From contig JAFVBB010000006.1 of the NCBI GenBank assembly GCA_017480225.1, positions 1 through 64,000 of the forward strand: a stretch of 64,000 bases of DNA. The letters run 5' to 3'. This stretch comes from Bacteroidales bacterium. Lineage in GTDB: Bacteria > Bacteroidota > Bacteroidia > Bacteroidales > P3. This document shows positions 45,085 through 55,856 of this stretch, piece after piece. Every line of letters begins with the position of its first letter. The first letter of the stretch is position 1. The translations under genes were made by a program, and so were the position numbers. The notes under the pieces were generated by a model that saw only the letters and a list, made by a program, of their open reading frames with translations, ran no database searches and was not told the DNA's origin.

Positions 45085-46440
45085 TTATGCTTGGATTGAC
45101 ATTGAGGTACGCCCCTTTATACGACCCGTCTTGGTGAGACCGTCGTAGTGGCGCATGAGCAGGTGGCTCTCAATCTGCTGGAGGGTATCGAGGATGACAC
45201 CGACCAAAATGAGCAACGAGGTGCCGCCATAGAACTGCGCAAACTGCGTGTTGACACCAAACAGGCGCACAATGGCCGGCAGAATTGCCACAACAGCCAA
45301 GAACACCGAACCCGGAAGAGTGATCCTCGACAGGATGTTCTCAAGATACTCTGCGGTTTTTTTGCCAGGTTTCACGCCAGGGATAAAGCCACCGTTCTTC
45401 TTCATGTCGTCAGCCATCTGGTTGGGGTTGATGGCGATTGCAGTGTAGAAGAAGGTGAACACTATCACAAGGATGGCAAACACCAGATTATACCAAAAAC
45501 TGTTGTAGTCGGCAAACGCCATGGCAAACTTGCTGCTCGTGTTCCCGGAAAATCCCATAATCGTGACGGGAAGGAACATGATGGCCTGCGCGAAGATGAT
45601 GGGCATGACACCAGCTGCATTCACCTTGATGGGGATGTACTGGCGGACACCGCCATACTGCTTGTTGCCAACAATGCGCTTGGCATACTGCACAGGTATG
45701 CGACGAGTGCCTTGCACAAGGAGAATGACCAGCAGGATGACCGCGAGCAGAACCACAATCTCGAAGAGGAACATCACAAGGCCGCCACCCTCGGAAAGGC
45801 GCGAGGCGAACTCGGCTGAGAGGGCAAACGGCAAACGGGCGATGATACCAATCATGATGAGGAGAGAGATGCCGTTACCAACACCCTTGTCGGTAATTCT
45901 CTCACCGAGCCACATGACAAACAGCGTGCCACAAATCAAGATGATGATGCTGCTAACCCAGAAAAAGGGCGAAGGAGCACTCCCATCGAATGGATAGATG
46001 GCCGTTGAAGAAGCGCCAAGCTGGTACATCATGTTGGTGATGTAGGCAGGAGCCTGCATGGCTGTGACTAACACAGTGAGCCAGCGGGTAATCTGGTTCA
46101 TCTTACGCCTGCCGCTCTCGCCGTCGCGCTGCATCTTCTGGAAGTAAGGCACCACCATGACAAGCAGCTGTATCACAATCGACGCTGTGATATACGGCAT
46201 AATGCCCAGCGCGAAGATTGATGCGTTTGAGAACGCACCGCCGGAGAACATGTTGAGCAGACCCATCAGACCCTCGGAACCCTGCCGCTGCAATCCTTGG
46301 AGCTGCGATGGGTCAACTCCAGGAAGCACGACATAAGAACCAATGCGGTAGATAAGAACCAGCCCCAATGTGTAGAGGATTCTCTTCCGCAGGTCTTCAA
46401 TGGACCAGATGTTCTTGATTGTCTGTATAAATCGCTTCAT
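45085..46440 (-). CDS. secY: preprotein translocase subunit SecY
   Basis: Channel-forming subunit of the Sec translocon with ten transmembrane helices (451 residues). Recognisable parts: GVDPSQLQ plug region, FALGIMPYITASIVIQLL in TM2, IPVQYAKR, and the C-terminal loop GFIPGVKPGKKTAEYL. Partner secG lies at 28886. Gene order rplO-secY-map. Confidence 0.98.
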   Translation of the reverse strand: MKRFIQTIKNIWSIEDLRKRILYTLGLVLIYRIGSYVVLPGVDPSQLQGLQRQGSEGLMGLLNMFSGGAFSNASIFALGIMPYITASIVIQLLVMVVPYFQKMQRDGESGRRKMNQITRWLTVLVTAMQAPAYITNMMYQLGASSTAIYPFDGSAPSPFFWVSSIIILICGTLFVMWLGERITDKGVGNGISLLIMIGIIARLPFALSAEFASRLSEGGGLVMFLFEIVVLLAVILLVILLVQGTRRIPVQYAKRIVGNKQYGGVRQYIPIKVNAAGVMPIIFAQAIMFLPVTIMGFSGNTSSKFAMAFADYNSFWYNLVFAILVIVFTFFYTAIAINPNQMADDMKKNGGFIPGVKPGKKTAEYLENILSRITLPGSVFLAVVAILPAIVRLFGVNTQFAQFYGGTSLLILVGVILDTLQQIESHLLMRHYDGLTKTGRIKGRTSMSIQA

Positions 46441-46454
46441 TACAACAGTCTTGT

Positions 46455-46904
46455 TTATTCAACAACGGTAGCGGTGCCACCCTTTGCCTCGATGGCGGCC
46501 TTGGCGGCTGCGGAGAAAACGTGAGCGGTGACGTTGACAGCCTTGCCGAGTTCGCCGCGTCCGAGTATCTTCACCCTGTCTTTCGATGACAGCAGACCGT
46601 TCTGGTGCAGCACCTCTGGGGTAAAGTCAGTAATGTTCTTGGCTTCGGCCAGTGCATTGATGGTGTCGATGTTCACACCGACATACTCAATGCGGTTGAT
46701 GTTCTTGAAGCCGAACTTGGGCACGCGACGATAGAGAGGCATCTGGCCACCCTCGAAGCCCACCTTCTGGTGGTAGCCAGAGCGCGACTTGGCACCCTTG
46801 TTACCACGGGTGGAGGTACCGCCCTTGCCGGAACCTGCGCCGCGACCGACGCGCTTTGAATGTTTTATAGAGCCTTCAGCAGGTTTAAGATTGCTTAAGT
46901 TCAT
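46455..46904 (-). CDS. rplO: 50S ribosomal protein L15
   Basis: The 149-residue protein starts MNLSNLKPAEGSIKHSKRVG and has the Gly/Arg-rich extension RGAGSGKGGTSTRGNKG followed by GFEGGQMPLYRRVPKFGF. The frame is open 14 codons upstream, overlapping rpmD, but ATG 46904 is the family start. Confidence 0.97.
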   Translation of the reverse strand: MNLSNLKPAEGSIKHSKRVGRGAGSGKGGTSTRGNKGAKSRSGYHQKVGFEGGQMPLYRRVPKFGFKNINRIEYVGVNIDTINALAEAKNITDFTPEVLHQNGLLSSKDRVKILGRGELGKAVNVTAHVFSAAAKAAIEAKGGTATVVE

Positions 46905-46932
46905 TCTGGTATCCTTTCTTCTTTTCGTGGTT

Positions 46933-47115
46933 TCAGATTTCCTCAACAGTGATGAGGTGTTTCACACTTTCAATCATGCCAAGAATCTGCGGAGTGGCGA
47001 CAACCTCACGAGTGTGGTTGATGCGGCGCAGACCGAGAGCCTCCATCGTGCGCTTCTGGCGAGCAGGACGGCCAATGATGCTCCTAACCTGTTTGATTCT
47101 TAACTTCTCTGCCAT
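46933..47115 (-). CDS. rpmD: 50S ribosomal protein L30
   Basis: Sixty residues, including KQVRSIIGRPARQKRTMEAL and GLRRINHTREV, the standard single-domain L30. Between rpsE (18 bases) and rplO (28 bases). Confidence 0.97.
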   Translation of the reverse strand: MAEKLRIKQVRSIIGRPARQKRTMEALGLRRINHTREVVATPQILGMIESVKHLITVEEI

Positions 47116-47133
47116 TTTGTACTTCCTCCTATG

Positions 47134-47652
47134 TTATCCGTTAAACACTTTGTCGAGGGAAACACCGCGCAGCTGGGCTACCATGTAAGGATCCTTCATC
47201 TTGAGAAGGGCATCGATGGTGGCTTTCACCACACTGTGGGGATTTGACGACCCCTTGCACTTTGCAAGAACGTCCTTCACACCCACACTTTCAAGGACAG
47301 CGCGCATGGCGCCGCCAGCGATGACACCGGTACCGGGCGCAGCAGGTTTCAGGAACACCCGGGCTCCACTATACTTACCTACTTGCTCGTGGGGGATGGT
47401 TCCCTTCAGAACCGGAATGCGGATGAGATTTTTCTTTGCGTCATCCACACCTTTCTGCACAGCAGCCTGGACTTCTTTGGCCTTGCCAAGACCATATCCG
47501 ACCACACCGTTCTCGTTGCCAATGACAACAATGGCAGCGAAGGTGAACGTGCGACCACCCTTGGTCACTTTCGTCACGCGGTTGATAGCAACAAGACGAT
47601 CCTTGAACTCTATGTCGCTAGACTTGACTCTGTTAATGTTTACTTCTGCCAT
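47134..47652 (-). CDS. rpsE: 30S ribosomal protein S5
   Basis: Fidelity protein near the decoding centre. The 172 residues contain [20 protein letters not shown], the double-stranded RNA-binding N-terminal domain, and [19 protein letters not shown] in the C-terminal domain. Starts 6 bases after rplR. Confidence 0.98.
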   Translation of the reverse strand: MAEVNINRVKSSDIEFKDRLVAINRVTKVTKGGRTFTFAAIVVIGNENGVVGYGLGKAKEVQAAVQKGVDDAKKNLIRIPVLKGTIPHEQVGKYSGARVFLKPAAPGTGVIAGGAMRAVLESVGVKDVLAKCKGSSNPHSVVKATIDALLKMKDPYMVAQLRGVSLDKVFNG

Positions 47653-47658
47653 GATACT

Positions 47659-48012
47659 TTAGAATTTAAGTCCACCTTCTCTGGCACCATCGGCCAAACA
47701 CTTCACACGGCCATGATAGAGGTAACCATTACGGTCAAAAACAACTGCGCTAATACCTGCGGCAACAGCGCGCTCGGCAACGATTTTGCCGACCTTTGCG
47801 GCCACTTCGCTTTTCGTGCCACTCTTTTCAAAGCCCTTCTCCCTGGAAGAGGCAGCGGTCAGTGTCACGCCCTTCACATCGTCAATCACCTGGGCATAGA
47901 TTTCCTTGTTGCTCCTGAAAACCGACAGGCGAGGCATCTCGGCAGTTCCGGAGACCTTGTGACGGATGCGATATTTTATTTTCTGTCTTCTTATGTCTTT
48001 TTTAGTTGCCAT
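47659..48012 (-). CDS. rplR: 50S ribosomal protein L18
   Basis: 5S rRNA-binding protein of 117 residues; N-terminal [20 protein letters not shown], then [15 protein letters not shown], and C-terminal [20 protein letters not shown]. Normal position after rplF. Confidence 0.98.
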   Translation of the reverse strand: MATKKDIRRQKIKYRIRHKVSGTAEMPRLSVFRSNKEIYAQVIDDVKGVTLTAASSREKGFEKSGTKSEVAAKVGKIVAERAVAAGISAVVFDRNGYLYHGRVKCLADGAREGGLKF

Positions 48013-48055
48013 AATTGTAGTGATTTTGGCTTTCTTTTCTACTCAAGCAGCAGCC

Positions 48056-48610
48056 TTACTTAGCAGCGGCCTTACCGGCTTTCTTGCGAATCTCTTCACC
48101 CTGGAAGCGAATACCCTTGCCTTTATAGGGCTCCGGCTTGCGCAGCGAGCGAATCTTCGCAGCGGCCATGCCCAGTATCTCCTTGTCGGCGCAGGTCATC
48201 GTAATGACCGGATTCTTACCTTTCTCGGTTACAGTCTCAACCTTGATTTCCGGTGCAAGTTCGAAGAAAATCTTGTGCGAATAGCCCAAGTCCATCTCCA
48301 TGACATTGCCGTTTGCCTGCACCTTGTAGCCGACACCAATCACTTCCTGCACGGTCTTGAACCCTTCGCTCACACCCTTCACCATATTGGCTGCCAGCGC
48401 ACGATAAAGACCATGCATTGCCTTGGTCTGCTTCTCATCATTGGGGCGAGTGAAATGGAGAACACCATCCTCCACATTCATATGAATCATGGGGTCGACC
48501 TTCTGATGAAGCTCACCCAACTTACCCTTGACAGTAAGGACATTGTCGTCCGAGATATTCACCTCGACACCCTGGGGCAGGTGAATCGGCATCTTACCAA
48601 TCCTTGACAT
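48056..48610 (-). CDS. rplF: 50S ribosomal protein L6
   Basis: The 184-residue form starts MSRIGKMPIHLPQGVEV and has the two L6 repeats and the conserved C-terminal block RKPEPYKGKGIRF. The frame runs 18 codons further upstream into rpsH, but ATG 48610 is the family start, 19 bases after rpsH. Confidence 0.97.
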   Translation of the reverse strand: MSRIGKMPIHLPQGVEVNISDDNVLTVKGKLGELHQKVDPMIHMNVEDGVLHFTRPNDEKQTKAMHGLYRALAANMVKGVSEGFKTVQEVIGVGYKVQANGNVMEMDLGYSHKIFFELAPEIKVETVTEKGKNPVITMTCADKEILGMAAAKIRSLRKPEPYKGKGIRFQGEEIRKKAGKAAAK

Positions 48611-48629
48611 TTCCTGTTTCTCCTCTCTT

Positions 48630-49031
48630 TTAGCTGATGTAACACAATACCTCACCGCCGACATTGAGCGTGCGAGCCTCCTTGTCGGTCATAAGACCCT
48701 TCGAGGTGCTAACGATGGCAATGCCAAGTCCATTGAGAACGCGCGGCATTTCGTCAACCGAGACATACTTGCGAAGACCAGGCGTGGAGACACGCTTAAG
48801 CTCGGCAATAGCCGACTGTTTGGTCACGGGGTGATACTTCAGAGCAATCTTGATGCTCTGGTTGTGGGCTCCCTCATTGATGAACTTGTAGTTCAGAATG
48901 TAGCCTTTCTCAAAGAGGATTTTTGTAATCTCTTTCTTCAGCTTGGAGCCAGGGATTTCCACAACACGGTGCTTTGCCGCAATTGCGTTGCGCATCCGGG
49001 TCAGGTAATCTGCAATAGGATCTGTTACCAT
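48630..49031 (-). CDS. rpsH: 30S ribosomal protein S8
   Basis: The 133 residues start [15 protein letters not shown] after Met and end with the S8 signature region [18 protein letters not shown]. In E. coli S8 represses the spc operon at the rplX-rplE region; no such stem is evident here. The 84-base gap after rpsN contains nothing recognisable. Confidence 0.98.
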   Translation of the reverse strand: MVTDPIADYLTRMRNAIAAKHRVVEIPGSKLKKEITKILFEKGYILNYKFINEGAHNQSIKIALKYHPVTKQSAIAELKRVSTPGLRKYVSVDEMPRVLNGLGIAIVSTSKGLMTDKEARTLNVGGEVLCYIS

Positions 49032-49115
49032 TTTTAATTGATTTTAAGTTTTGTAGTATTGGTGTTGTGCCAACTTGCAAAGCTACCAATATTCTTTCTT
49101 CTGTGATACACTGTA

Positions 49116-49415
49116 TTACCAGCTCGCCTTCTTCACTCCGGGAATGAGACCCGACACAGCCATCTCGCGGAAGTTGATACGGCTGATACCAAACTGACGC
49201 ATATACCCCTTAGGACGCCCTGTCAGCTGGCAGCGGTTATGCCGACGGATAGGACAAGCGTTCTTGGGGAGCTTCTGCAGGGCAACAACAGCTTTCTCTA
49301 CCTCTTCGGGATCGCCCTTACGGACTATCTCCTTCAGTGCAGCGCGCTTTGCAGCATACTTTGCCACCATCTTGGCTCTTTTGCGCTCTCTTGCTTTGAT
49401 TGATTCTTTCGCCAT
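49116..49415 (-). CDS. rpsN: 30S ribosomal protein S14
   Basis: The 99-residue long form of S14 ([21 protein letters not shown]-terminal [18 protein letters not shown]). The zinc ribbon C-x2-C...C-x2-C is incomplete, so this is the C-minus type. Its start codon overlaps the rplE stop by one base (TAATG). Confidence 0.97.
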   Translation of the reverse strand: MAKESIKARERKRAKMVAKYAAKRAALKEIVRKGDPEEVEKAVVALQKLPKNACPIRRHNRCQLTGRPKGYMRQFGISRINFREMAVSGLIPGVKKASW

Positions 49416-49981
49416 TATGCTTGTTTTTGTTGGTTCTTGAACGGAAGTCCGAAAGCCTTGAGCAGCGACATGGCTTCACGGTCGGTCTCGGCAGAGGTCA
49501 CGAAAGTGATGTCCATACCCTGTATACGGTCAATCTTGTCAATGTCAATCTCCGGGAAGATAATCTGCTCAGAAATACCAAAGGTGTAGTTTCCCTTACC
49601 ATCAAAACCCTTATCATTGATACCGCGGAAATCACGGATACGAGGAATTGATGCAGTGACAAGACGCTCAAGGAACTCATACATACGCTCTCCGCGCAGA
49701 GTCACACGCACACCAATCGGCATACCGCGACGCAACTTGAAGTTGGAAATATCCTTGCGCGATTTGGTCGCAACTGCCTTCTGACCAGTGATGGCAGTCA
49801 TCTCCTCAATGCCTTTGTCGATAACCTTCTTGTCGGCGATGGCAGCTTTGCCAAGACCCTGGTTGAGAGTAATCTTCTTCAGACGAGGAGCCTGCATGAC
49901 AGTCTTATAGCCGTACTCTTTCATAAGAGCGGGCAGTATCTCCTCCTTGTACTTGGTTTTCAGTGTGGGAATATATGCCAT
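49415..49981 (-). CDS. rplE: 50S ribosomal protein L5
   Basis: 5S rRNA-binding protein of 188 residues with [31 protein letters not shown] and [20 protein letters not shown]. Overlaps both rplX upstream and rpsN downstream by one base (TAATG), so the three are translationally coupled. Confidence 0.98.
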   Translation of the reverse strand: MAYIPTLKTKYKEEILPALMKEYGYKTVMQAPRLKKITLNQGLGKAAIADKKVIDKGIEEMTAITGQKAVATKSRKDISNFKLRRGMPIGVRVTLRGERMYEFLERLVTASIPRIRDFRGINDKGFDGKGNYTFGISEQIIFPEIDIDKIDRIQGMDITFVTSAETDREAMSLLKAFGLPFKNQQKQA

Positions 49982-50295
49982 TACTTAATCTCCTCTCCGG
50001 TTTTTTTAGAATAACGGACCAGTTTGCCTGTTTTCTCATCCACACGACGGCCAATCTTAGTGGGAGTCTTGCCATCCATAACCATCAGATTCGAGATGTG
50101 TATGGAAGCCTCCTGCTCCACGATGCCGCCCTGCGTGTTTCGCGCATTAGGCTTTGTGTGTTTCTTATTCACATTGACACCCTCAACAATGGCGCGGTTC
50201 TTTTCGGGGATAACCTTCAGCACCTTGGCGACCTTACCCTTGTCGTCGCCAGCGATGACCTTGACCATGTCCCCCTTCTTAACGTGCAGTTTCAT
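49981..50295 (-). CDS. rplX: 50S ribosomal protein L24
   Basis: Assembly-initiator protein of 104 residues with a KOW motif ([20 protein letters not shown]) and the L24 block [20 protein letters not shown]. Twenty-three bases after rplN. Confidence 0.98.
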   Translation of the reverse strand: MKLHVKKGDMVKVIAGDDKGKVAKVLKVIPEKNRAIVEGVNVNKKHTKPNARNTQGGIVEQEASIHISNLMVMDGKTPTKIGRRVDEKTGKLVRYSKKTGEEIK

Positions 50296-50318
50296 TTCTT
50301 CTTCTTTTCTTGTTTTGT

Positions 50319-50687
50319 TTACAATACCTCGGGTGCCAAGGAAACAATCTTCATGAACTGTTTCTCGCGCAACTCACGGCCAACGGGTCCGAAGATACGC
50401 GTACCGCGAAGCTCGTCTGAAGCAGTGAGCAGGACGCAAGCATTGTCGTCGAAACGTATGTAAGAACCATCATTGCGACGAATCTCCTTCTTGGTACGAA
50501 CAACGACTGCCTTCGAAACACTACCCTTCTTCACGTTGCCGCTTGGAATGGCATCCTTGATTGCCACCACGATGGTGTCACCGATAGAAGCATAACGCTT
50601 CTTGGTACCACCGAGGACACGGATGCACAGGGCGCTTTTGGCACCACTGTTGTCGGCAACTGTCATTCTGGTTTCTTGCTGTATCAT
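50319..50687 (-). CDS. rplN: 50S ribosomal protein L14
   Basis: The 122-residue product ([41 protein letters not shown]-terminal [20 protein letters not shown]) is the full L14, which forms intersubunit bridge B8. Confidence 0.98.
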   Translation of the reverse strand: MIQQETRMTVADNSGAKSALCIRVLGGTKKRYASIGDTIVVAIKDAIPSGNVKKGSVSKAVVVRTKKEIRRNDGSYIRFDDNACVLLTASDELRGTRIFGPVGRELREKQFMKIVSLAPEVL

Positions 50688-50717
50688 CTTTCTTCTTTTT
50701 TCTAATGAGTGTGAGAG

Positions 50718-50972
50718 TTACTTGGCCTTCTCGACTATCTCGACAAGACGCCAGCACTTGTTCTTGCTCAATGGGCGAGTCTCCATGATACGCACAGTGT
50801 CACCCATACCGGCCTCATTCTTCTCGTCGTGAGCCATGAACTTGGTGGACCTCTTGACGAACTTACCGTACTTCGGGTGCTTCACCTTGCGCTCGACAAG
50901 AACCACGATGGACTTCTCCATCTTGTTGCTCACCACAACACCGATTCTTTCTTTTCTTAAGTTTCTTTCCAT
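50718..50972 (-). CDS. rpsQ: 30S ribosomal protein S17
   Basis: OB-fold primary-binding protein of 84 residues; core [20 protein letters not shown], then [19 protein letters not shown] and [20 protein letters not shown]. Confidence 0.97.
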   Translation of the reverse strand: MERNLRKERIGVVVSNKMEKSIVVLVERKVKHPKYGKFVKRSTKFMAHDEKNEAGMGDTVRIMETRPLSKNKCWRLVEIVEKAK

Positions 50973-51000
50973 TGTCAGTGGGATTTACAAGATTGCCATG

Positions 51001-51204
51001 TCACTTTTGCGCGGCAATTTCACGTGCACGGAGCTCGGTAAGACAGCGGGCAATATTTTTTCTACTTTCCTTTATTTTGTTGCTGTTCTCAAGCGGAGAA
51101 ACAGCATGGCTCATGACCATCTTCTGGTAGTTGGCGCGCTCGTTCTCAAGCCTCTCCTTCAGTTCGGCAGTCGAGAGCTCCTTCAAAACAACTTCGTTTT
51201 TCAT
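51001..51204 (-). CDS. rpmC: 50S ribosomal protein L29
   Basis: Helical hairpin protein near the peptide exit, docking site for trigger factor and SRP. The 67 residues include LKELSTAELKERLENERANY and ENSNKIKESRKNIARCLTEL. Confidence 0.96.
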   Translation of the reverse strand: MKNEVVLKELSTAELKERLENERANYQKMVMSHAVSPLENSNKIKESRKNIARCLTELRAREIAAQK

Positions 51205-51224
51205 GTCTCTTGCTTACTTCTTGT

Positions 51225-51647
51225 TTATTCTTCAATATAGTCGCGCTTGACTACAAACTTGGTCGAGATGGGCAGTTTCTGAGCGGCGAGACGCAGAGCC
51301 TCTTTCGCCACATCCATCGGCACTCCCTCGCACTCGAAAAGCATCGTGCCGGGCATGACGCGAGCCACAAAATATTCGGGGGCACCTTTACCCTTACCCA
51401 TACGTACCTCATTGGGTTTCTTTGTAATAGGCTTGTCCGGGAAGATGCGAATCCAAATCTGACCCTCACGTTTCATGTGACGAGTGACAGCCTGACGGGC
51501 AGCCTCTATCTGGCGACCGGTGATGAAGCACGTCTCAAGCGACTTGATGCCAAATGTACCAAACGCCAATTCATGACCACGGAAAGCATTGCCCTTGATT
51601 TTACCCTTCTGCTGCTTTCTATATCTTGTTTTCTTGGGTTGTAACAT
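51225..51647 (-). CDS. rplP: 50S ribosomal protein L16
   Basis: The 140 residues start [19 protein letters not shown] and include the L16 blocks [40 protein letters not shown] and the [15 protein letters not shown] loop. Twenty bases before rpmC. Confidence 0.98.
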   Translation of the reverse strand: MLQPKKTRYRKQQKGKIKGNAFRGHELAFGTFGIKSLETCFITGRQIEAARQAVTRHMKREGQIWIRIFPDKPITKKPNEVRMGKGKGAPEYFVARVMPGTMLFECEGVPMDVAKEALRLAAQKLPISTKFVVKRDYIEE

Positions 51648-51705
51648 CTCTTCTTCTTCGTTAAGTGTTTACACCTTGCGATAACTCGCTAAAGCAAAAC
51701 AACAA

Positions 51706-52458
51706 TTATTTACTGTTGTTATTTCTTGCACCCTGACGACGGCGCGGAGCCCCATCGGAGCGACGCGAACCACCGATACCTGCGCGATGCTCACGCTGCT
51801 GGCCGCCGATTGTCGAGGAAACGAGTTCCGGGCGACCATAGATGACACCACGGCAAATCCACACCTTGATACCGATGCGGCCATAGGTGGTGTGAGCCTC
51901 AGCGTTGGCATAATCGATGTCAGCACGAAGCGTGTGAAGCGGGGTACGGCCTTCTTTGTAATGCTCACTACGGGCAATCTCGGCGCCGCCAATACGACCG
52001 CTGATGGACACCTTGATACCTTCAGCACCAGTGCGCATAGTGGTAGTAATGGCGTTCTTGATGGCACGACGATACTGTATGCGACCCTCAATCTGCTTTG
52101 CGATGTTCTGGGCAACCAGAACAGCATCCATTTCGGGATGCTTGACCTCGCTGATGTTGATCTGGACATCCTTGCCAGTAAGCTTCTTCAACTCCTCACG
52201 GAGCTTGTCGACCTCAGAACCGGCACGACCGATAATCAGACCCGGACGAGCTGCATTTATCGTCACAGTGAGCATCTTCAGCGTACGCTCAATGTAAATC
52301 TTCGATATGCCAGCCTTTGCAAGACGAGCGTTGAGGTACTTGCGAATCTTATCATCCTCAACAAGCTTCTGCTCAAACCTGCGTCCACCATACCAGTTGG
52401 AGTCCCATCCACGGATGATACCCAGTCGGTTTCCAATAGGGTTAGTCTTTTGTCCCAT
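51706..52458 (-). CDS. rpsC: 30S ribosomal protein S3
   Basis: Head protein at the mRNA entry. The 250 residues start [20 protein letters not shown], have a KH domain with [18 protein letters not shown], and a C-terminal domain with the GRIGVKVWI-type stretch. The last ~30 residues are Arg/Gly/Ala-rich and longer than in E. coli. The 58-base gap to rplP holds no gene. Confidence 0.98.
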   Translation of the reverse strand: MGQKTNPIGNRLGIIRGWDSNWYGGRRFEQKLVEDDKIRKYLNARLAKAGISKIYIERTLKMLTVTINAARPGLIIGRAGSEVDKLREELKKLTGKDVQINISEVKHPEMDAVLVAQNIAKQIEGRIQYRRAIKNAITTTMRTGAEGIKVSISGRIGGAEIARSEHYKEGRTPLHTLRADIDYANAEAHTTYGRIGIKVWICRGVIYGRPELVSSTIGGQQREHRAGIGGSRRSDGAPRRRQGARNNNSK

Positions 52459-52485
52459 TGTATAGTTTTGTCTTCTTGTTGTTTC

Positions 52486-52923
52486 TTATTTGGTTTCTTC
52501 GCTCGACTCGCTCACAGCGGCAGCATCCTCCAATCGGCTGCCAAGAATCATGGTGATGTGGTTGCTGCGCTTGCGGATTCTGTAGCCACGACCTTGCGGG
52601 GCGGTACGCATACGCTTGATAGTGCGGCCCTCATCAACCATTATCTGCTTAACGTAGAGCTGGGCATCCTCCATGCGTGCACCCTCATTCTTGGCCTGCC
52701 AATTGGCGATAGCCGAGAGAAGGAGCTTGCGCATCTTGGGCGCGGACTCCCTGGGGTTGTACTGGAGTATGCCGAGAGCCTTCTCCACATCGACACCACG
52801 CACGAGGTCAGCAACGAGCCTGGTCTTCTGCGGCGAGGTGGGATTGTTCATCAACTTTGCTATGTAGAGGGTCTTCTTGGCCTCTTTGTGCGCCTCGGCT
52901 GTGTTATGTTTTCTGCGTCCCAT
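52486..52923 (-). CDS. rplV: 50S ribosomal protein L22
   Basis: The 145-residue protein has the globular part (NPTSPQKTRLVADLVRGVDV, LLLSAIANWQAKNEG) and the beta-hairpin RTIKRMRTAPQGRGYRIRKR that lines the exit tunnel and influences macrolide binding. An N-terminal extension and an acidic Glu/Ser tail make it about 30 residues longer than E. coli L22. Confidence 0.97.
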   Translation of the reverse strand: MGRRKHNTAEAHKEAKKTLYIAKLMNNPTSPQKTRLVADLVRGVDVEKALGILQYNPRESAPKMRKLLLSAIANWQAKNEGARMEDAQLYVKQIMVDEGRTIKRMRTAPQGRGYRIRKRSNHITMILGSRLEDAAAVSESSEETK

Positions 52924-52937
52924 TTCTTCTTAGATGT

Positions 52938-53216
52938 TTACTTTTTACCTTTGTCTTTTGACCCTGCATGGCCGCGGAAAGTGCGTGTGGGAGCGAATTC
53001 GCCAAGTTTGTGGCCTACCATGTTCTCGGTGACATACACAGGGATGAACTTATTGCCGTTATGCACAGCAATGGTCTGACCAACGAAGTCGGGCGAAATC
53101 ATAGAAGCCCTCGACCATGTCTTGATGGTTACCTTCTTGTTCGACTGCTGGGCCTCGATGACTCTCTTCTCCAACTTGTAGAAGATATATGGACCCTTCT
53201 TTAATGAACGACTCAT
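52938..53216 (-). CDS. rpsS: 30S ribosomal protein S19
   Basis: Ninety-two residues starting [19 protein letters not shown] with [20 protein letters not shown] and the conserved [19 protein letters not shown] end. Forms the S13-S19 head complex. Confidence 0.98.
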   Translation of the reverse strand: MSRSLKKGPYIFYKLEKRVIEAQQSNKKVTIKTWSRASMISPDFVGQTIAVHNGNKFIPVYVTENMVGHKLGEFAPTRTFRGHAGSKDKGKK

Positions 53217-53236
53217 TGTTACTTCTTTTTACTGAG

Positions 53237-54061
53237 TTACTTCTTTCTTCTCTCGACAATGTACTTGGACGACTGCTTCTTCGGCGAGCGCGTCTTGTAA
53301 CCCTTTGCAGGAATACCCTTGCGCGAGCGAGGATGACCGCCAGTCTGGCGACCTTCACCACCACCCATCGGGTGGTCTACCGGGTTCATGACAACACCGC
53401 GGTTGCGCGGACGGCGACCCAAGTGACGGTTGCGACCAGCCTTGCCGCCCACCTCGAGGTTATGCTCGGGGTTGCTCACAATGCCCACGGTAGCACGGCA
53501 AGCCTGGAGGATCATGCGCATCTCGCCGCTGGGCATCTTTATGATGGCATACTTGTCATCGCGCGACATCAACTGCGCATAAGCACCGGCTGAGCGCACC
53601 ATCTTCGCACCCTGCCCGGGGCGAAGCTCGATGTTATGGATAAGCGTGCCGAAAGGAATCTCCGAGAGGAGAAGGGTGTTACCGACTTCGGGAGCCACAC
53701 CGGTACCCGAAACAACAGTTTGACCGACCTTCAGACCCTGCGGGCAGAGGATATAACTCTTCTCACCGTCAGCGTAGCATATCAGCGCAATGCGCGAACT
53801 ACGGTTGGGGTCATACTCTATGGTCTTCACAACAGCGGGGATGCCATCCTTGTTGCGTTTGAAATCGACAAAGCGGTAAAGTTTCTTGTGTCCGCCGCCG
53901 ATGTAGCGCATGGTCATCTTGCCCTGGTTGTTGCGTCCGCCAGTCTTGGTTTTGCCACAGACAAGGCGTTTCTCCGGGCGTGTTGCGGTGATGTCGTCGT
54001 TAGTCACCACCAGTTTGTGGCGCTGACCCGGAGTTGTTGGTTTGATTTTCTTTAAAGCCAT
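53237..54061 (-). CDS. rplB: 50S ribosomal protein L2
   Basis: Core 50S protein near the peptidyl-transferase centre. The 274 residues have the [20 protein letters not shown] start region, [20 protein letters not shown] and the C-terminal block [16 protein letters not shown] with the key histidine. Confidence 0.98.
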   Translation of the reverse strand: MALKKIKPTTPGQRHKLVVTNDDITATRPEKRLVCGKTKTGGRNNQGKMTMRYIGGGHKKLYRFVDFKRNKDGIPAVVKTIEYDPNRSSRIALICYADGEKSYILCPQGLKVGQTVVSGTGVAPEVGNTLLLSEIPFGTLIHNIELRPGQGAKMVRSAGAYAQLMSRDDKYAIIKMPSGEMRMILQACRATVGIVSNPEHNLEVGGKAGRNRHLGRRPRNRGVVMNPVDHPMGGGEGRQTGGHPRSRKGIPAKGYKTRSPKKQSSKYIVERRKK

Positions 54062-54136
54062 TGTTCTTTGTTCGTTCTTATTGGTCTCTTATCAGTGGAC
54101 CTGACTATTATTACTCTGTCTCTCCTGTTTTAAGCC

Positions 54137-54490
54137 TCAAATGCCGGCGTAGAAGTCAATGGAGTCGCCCTCGGCGAGGGTGACTATGGCCTTCTTGAAA
54201 GCATTGGTGCGACCAGTGAGGAAGCCGGACTTGGTGTAGCGCGACTTCACTTTGCCGGAATAGTTCATCGTGTTCACGTCGATAACCTTCACACCATAGA
54301 ACTGCTCGACAGCAGCCTTGATTTGAATCTTGTTGGCGCGCTTGTCGACAACAAAACCGTAGCGGTTGTGGGCAGGACCAGCCTCGATGCCCTTATTACG
54401 CTGGATGCGCGTCTGCACAGGCGACGCGGCAGCCTCGGTGATGCGGGTCATCTTCTCGCTGATAAGCGGCTTTACTAGTATGTTATTCAT
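54137..54490 (-). CDS. rplW: 50S ribosomal protein L23 with internal insertion
   Basis: Exit-tunnel protein; 117 residues against ~97 in related species. MNNILVKPLISEKMTRIT is followed by an extra ~20 residues (AAASPVQTRIQRNKGIEAGP) before NRYGFVVDKRANKIQIKAAV, where other Bacteroidota L23 go straight from the first helix to NRYGF. The rest (NTMNYSGKVKSRYTKSGFLT) is standard. The insertion falls in the surface loop facing the trigger-factor/SRP docking area. Confidence 0.95.
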   Translation of the reverse strand: MNNILVKPLISEKMTRITEAAASPVQTRIQRNKGIEAGPAHNRYGFVVDKRANKIQIKAAVEQFYGVKVIDVNTMNYSGKVKSRYTKSGFLTGRTNAFKKAIVTLAEGDSIDFYAGI

Positions 54491-54525
54491 CTGTTAAACT
54501 TTCTTAATTCGTTGTCTGTCTACCC

Positions 54526-55158
54526 TTACTTTACAGCCAAAACACGGTTGATTTCGGCAAAAGAACCCTCACAAACGACAATGCTGGCAGCGTTCAGAAT
54601 GTCGTAAGTATTTAACTGCGACGCATTTACTACCTTGACGTTCTTGAGGTTTCTGGCTGACAAAGATACGAAATTATTTTGATTTTCAAGCACAACAAGC
54701 GATTTTTTGTCGCCGACCTTAAGGTTGTTGAGCACCTCAATCATCTTCTTGGTCTTGGGAGCCTCGAAAGAGAAGTTCTCCACAACGGTGATGGCGCCGT
54801 CCTTGGCCTTGTAGGTAAGGGCGCTGCGGCGGGCAAGACGCTTCACCTTGACGTTCAGCTTGAAACGATAGTCGCGGGGCTTAGGTCCGAAGATGGTGCC
54901 GCCACCGACGAACACAGGGCTCTTCAAATCGCCCGAACGCGCACCGCCGGTACCCTTCTGGCGCTTCAGTTTACGGGTGCTGTGGGCGTTCTCGCTGCGC
55001 TCTTTGGCCTTTGCTGTGCCCTGGCGGTTGTCGGCCAGGTACTGCTTCACATCAAGATAGATGGCGTGATCGTTGGGCTCTATCGCAAAGATAGAATCCT
55101 CAAGGTTGATGGTTCTTCCGGTTTCGCTTCCGTTGATGTTGTATATCTTTAACTCCAT
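54526..55158 (-). CDS. rplD: 50S ribosomal protein L4
   Basis: The 210-residue form starts [19 protein letters not shown] and has the tunnel loop [20 protein letters not shown] and [18 protein letters not shown]. The frame is open 30 codons upstream inside rplC, but ATG 55158 (7 bases after rplC) fits the family. Confidence 0.97.
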   Translation of the reverse strand: MELKIYNINGSETGRTINLEDSIFAIEPNDHAIYLDVKQYLADNRQGTAKAKERSENAHSTRKLKRQKGTGGARSGDLKSPVFVGGGTIFGPKPRDYRFKLNVKVKRLARRSALTYKAKDGAITVVENFSFEAPKTKKMIEVLNNLKVGDKKSLVVLENQNNFVSLSARNLKNVKVVNASQLNTYDILNAASIVVCEGSFAEINRVLAVK

Positions 55159-55165
55159 GACTGAA

Positions 55166-55795
55166 TTAACTCCATCTTTCAAGTTTGACAATAGAACCCT
55201 TTGGACCGGGCACCGAACCCTTGACAAGCATGAGGTTCTTCTCGGCAATAATCTTCACCACCTGGAGGTTCTGCACCTTCACGCGATGGTTGCCCTTCTG
55301 ACCAGCCATACGCATACCCTTGAAGATACGCGAAGGATAGGACGAGGCGCCTATCGAACCGGGGGCGCGCAGACGGTCGTGCTGGCCGTGCGTCTTGTCG
55401 CCGACACCGCCGAAGCCGTGGCGGGTGACAACACCCTGGAAGCCCTTACCCTTCGAAGTGCCGACCACATCGACGAACTCACCCTCCTGGAACACCTCGA
55501 CAGTGAGAACCTCGCCGTGTTTTTTCTTGTGACCCTCCTCGAAGCGGCTGAACTCAGACACATACTGCTTGGGAGTGGTGTTGGCCTTGGCAAAATGCCC
55601 GCGCATGGCCTTGGTGGTGCGGCTTTCCTTCTTCTCGCCAAAAGCGAGCTGTATGGCGTCGTAGCCGTCTTTCTCTTTTGTTTTGACTTGTGTCACGACA
55701 CAAGGACCAGCTTCAATCACTGTGCACGGAATCTGCTTTCCGTCGGCATCAAAAAGACTGGTCATTCCGATTTTCTTTCCGATTAATCCTGACAT
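55166..55795 (-). CDS. rplC: 50S ribosomal protein L3
   Basis: The 209 residues start [20 protein letters not shown], contain the [19 protein letters not shown] block and [20 protein letters not shown], reaching toward the peptidyl-transferase centre. Sixty-one bases after rpsJ. Confidence 0.98.
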   Translation of the reverse strand: MSGLIGKKIGMTSLFDADGKQIPCTVIEAGPCVVTQVKTKEKDGYDAIQLAFGEKKESRTTKAMRGHFAKANTTPKQYVSEFSRFEEGHKKKHGEVLTVEVFQEGEFVDVVGTSKGKGFQGVVTRHGFGGVGDKTHGQHDRLRAPGSIGASSYPSRIFKGMRMAGQKGNHRVKVQNLQVVKIIAEKNLMLVKGSVPGPKGSIVKLERWS

Positions 55796-55856
55796 CTTTG
55801 GTTGGATTGCTTTAATTAAACATTCAGCTTATCGCGATGACATAGGCTGATTACAC

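Noticed and set aside
44301..46440. Absence of adk between secY and map as an anomaly
   Set aside because: To my knowledge the secY-map order without adk is usual in Bacteroidota.
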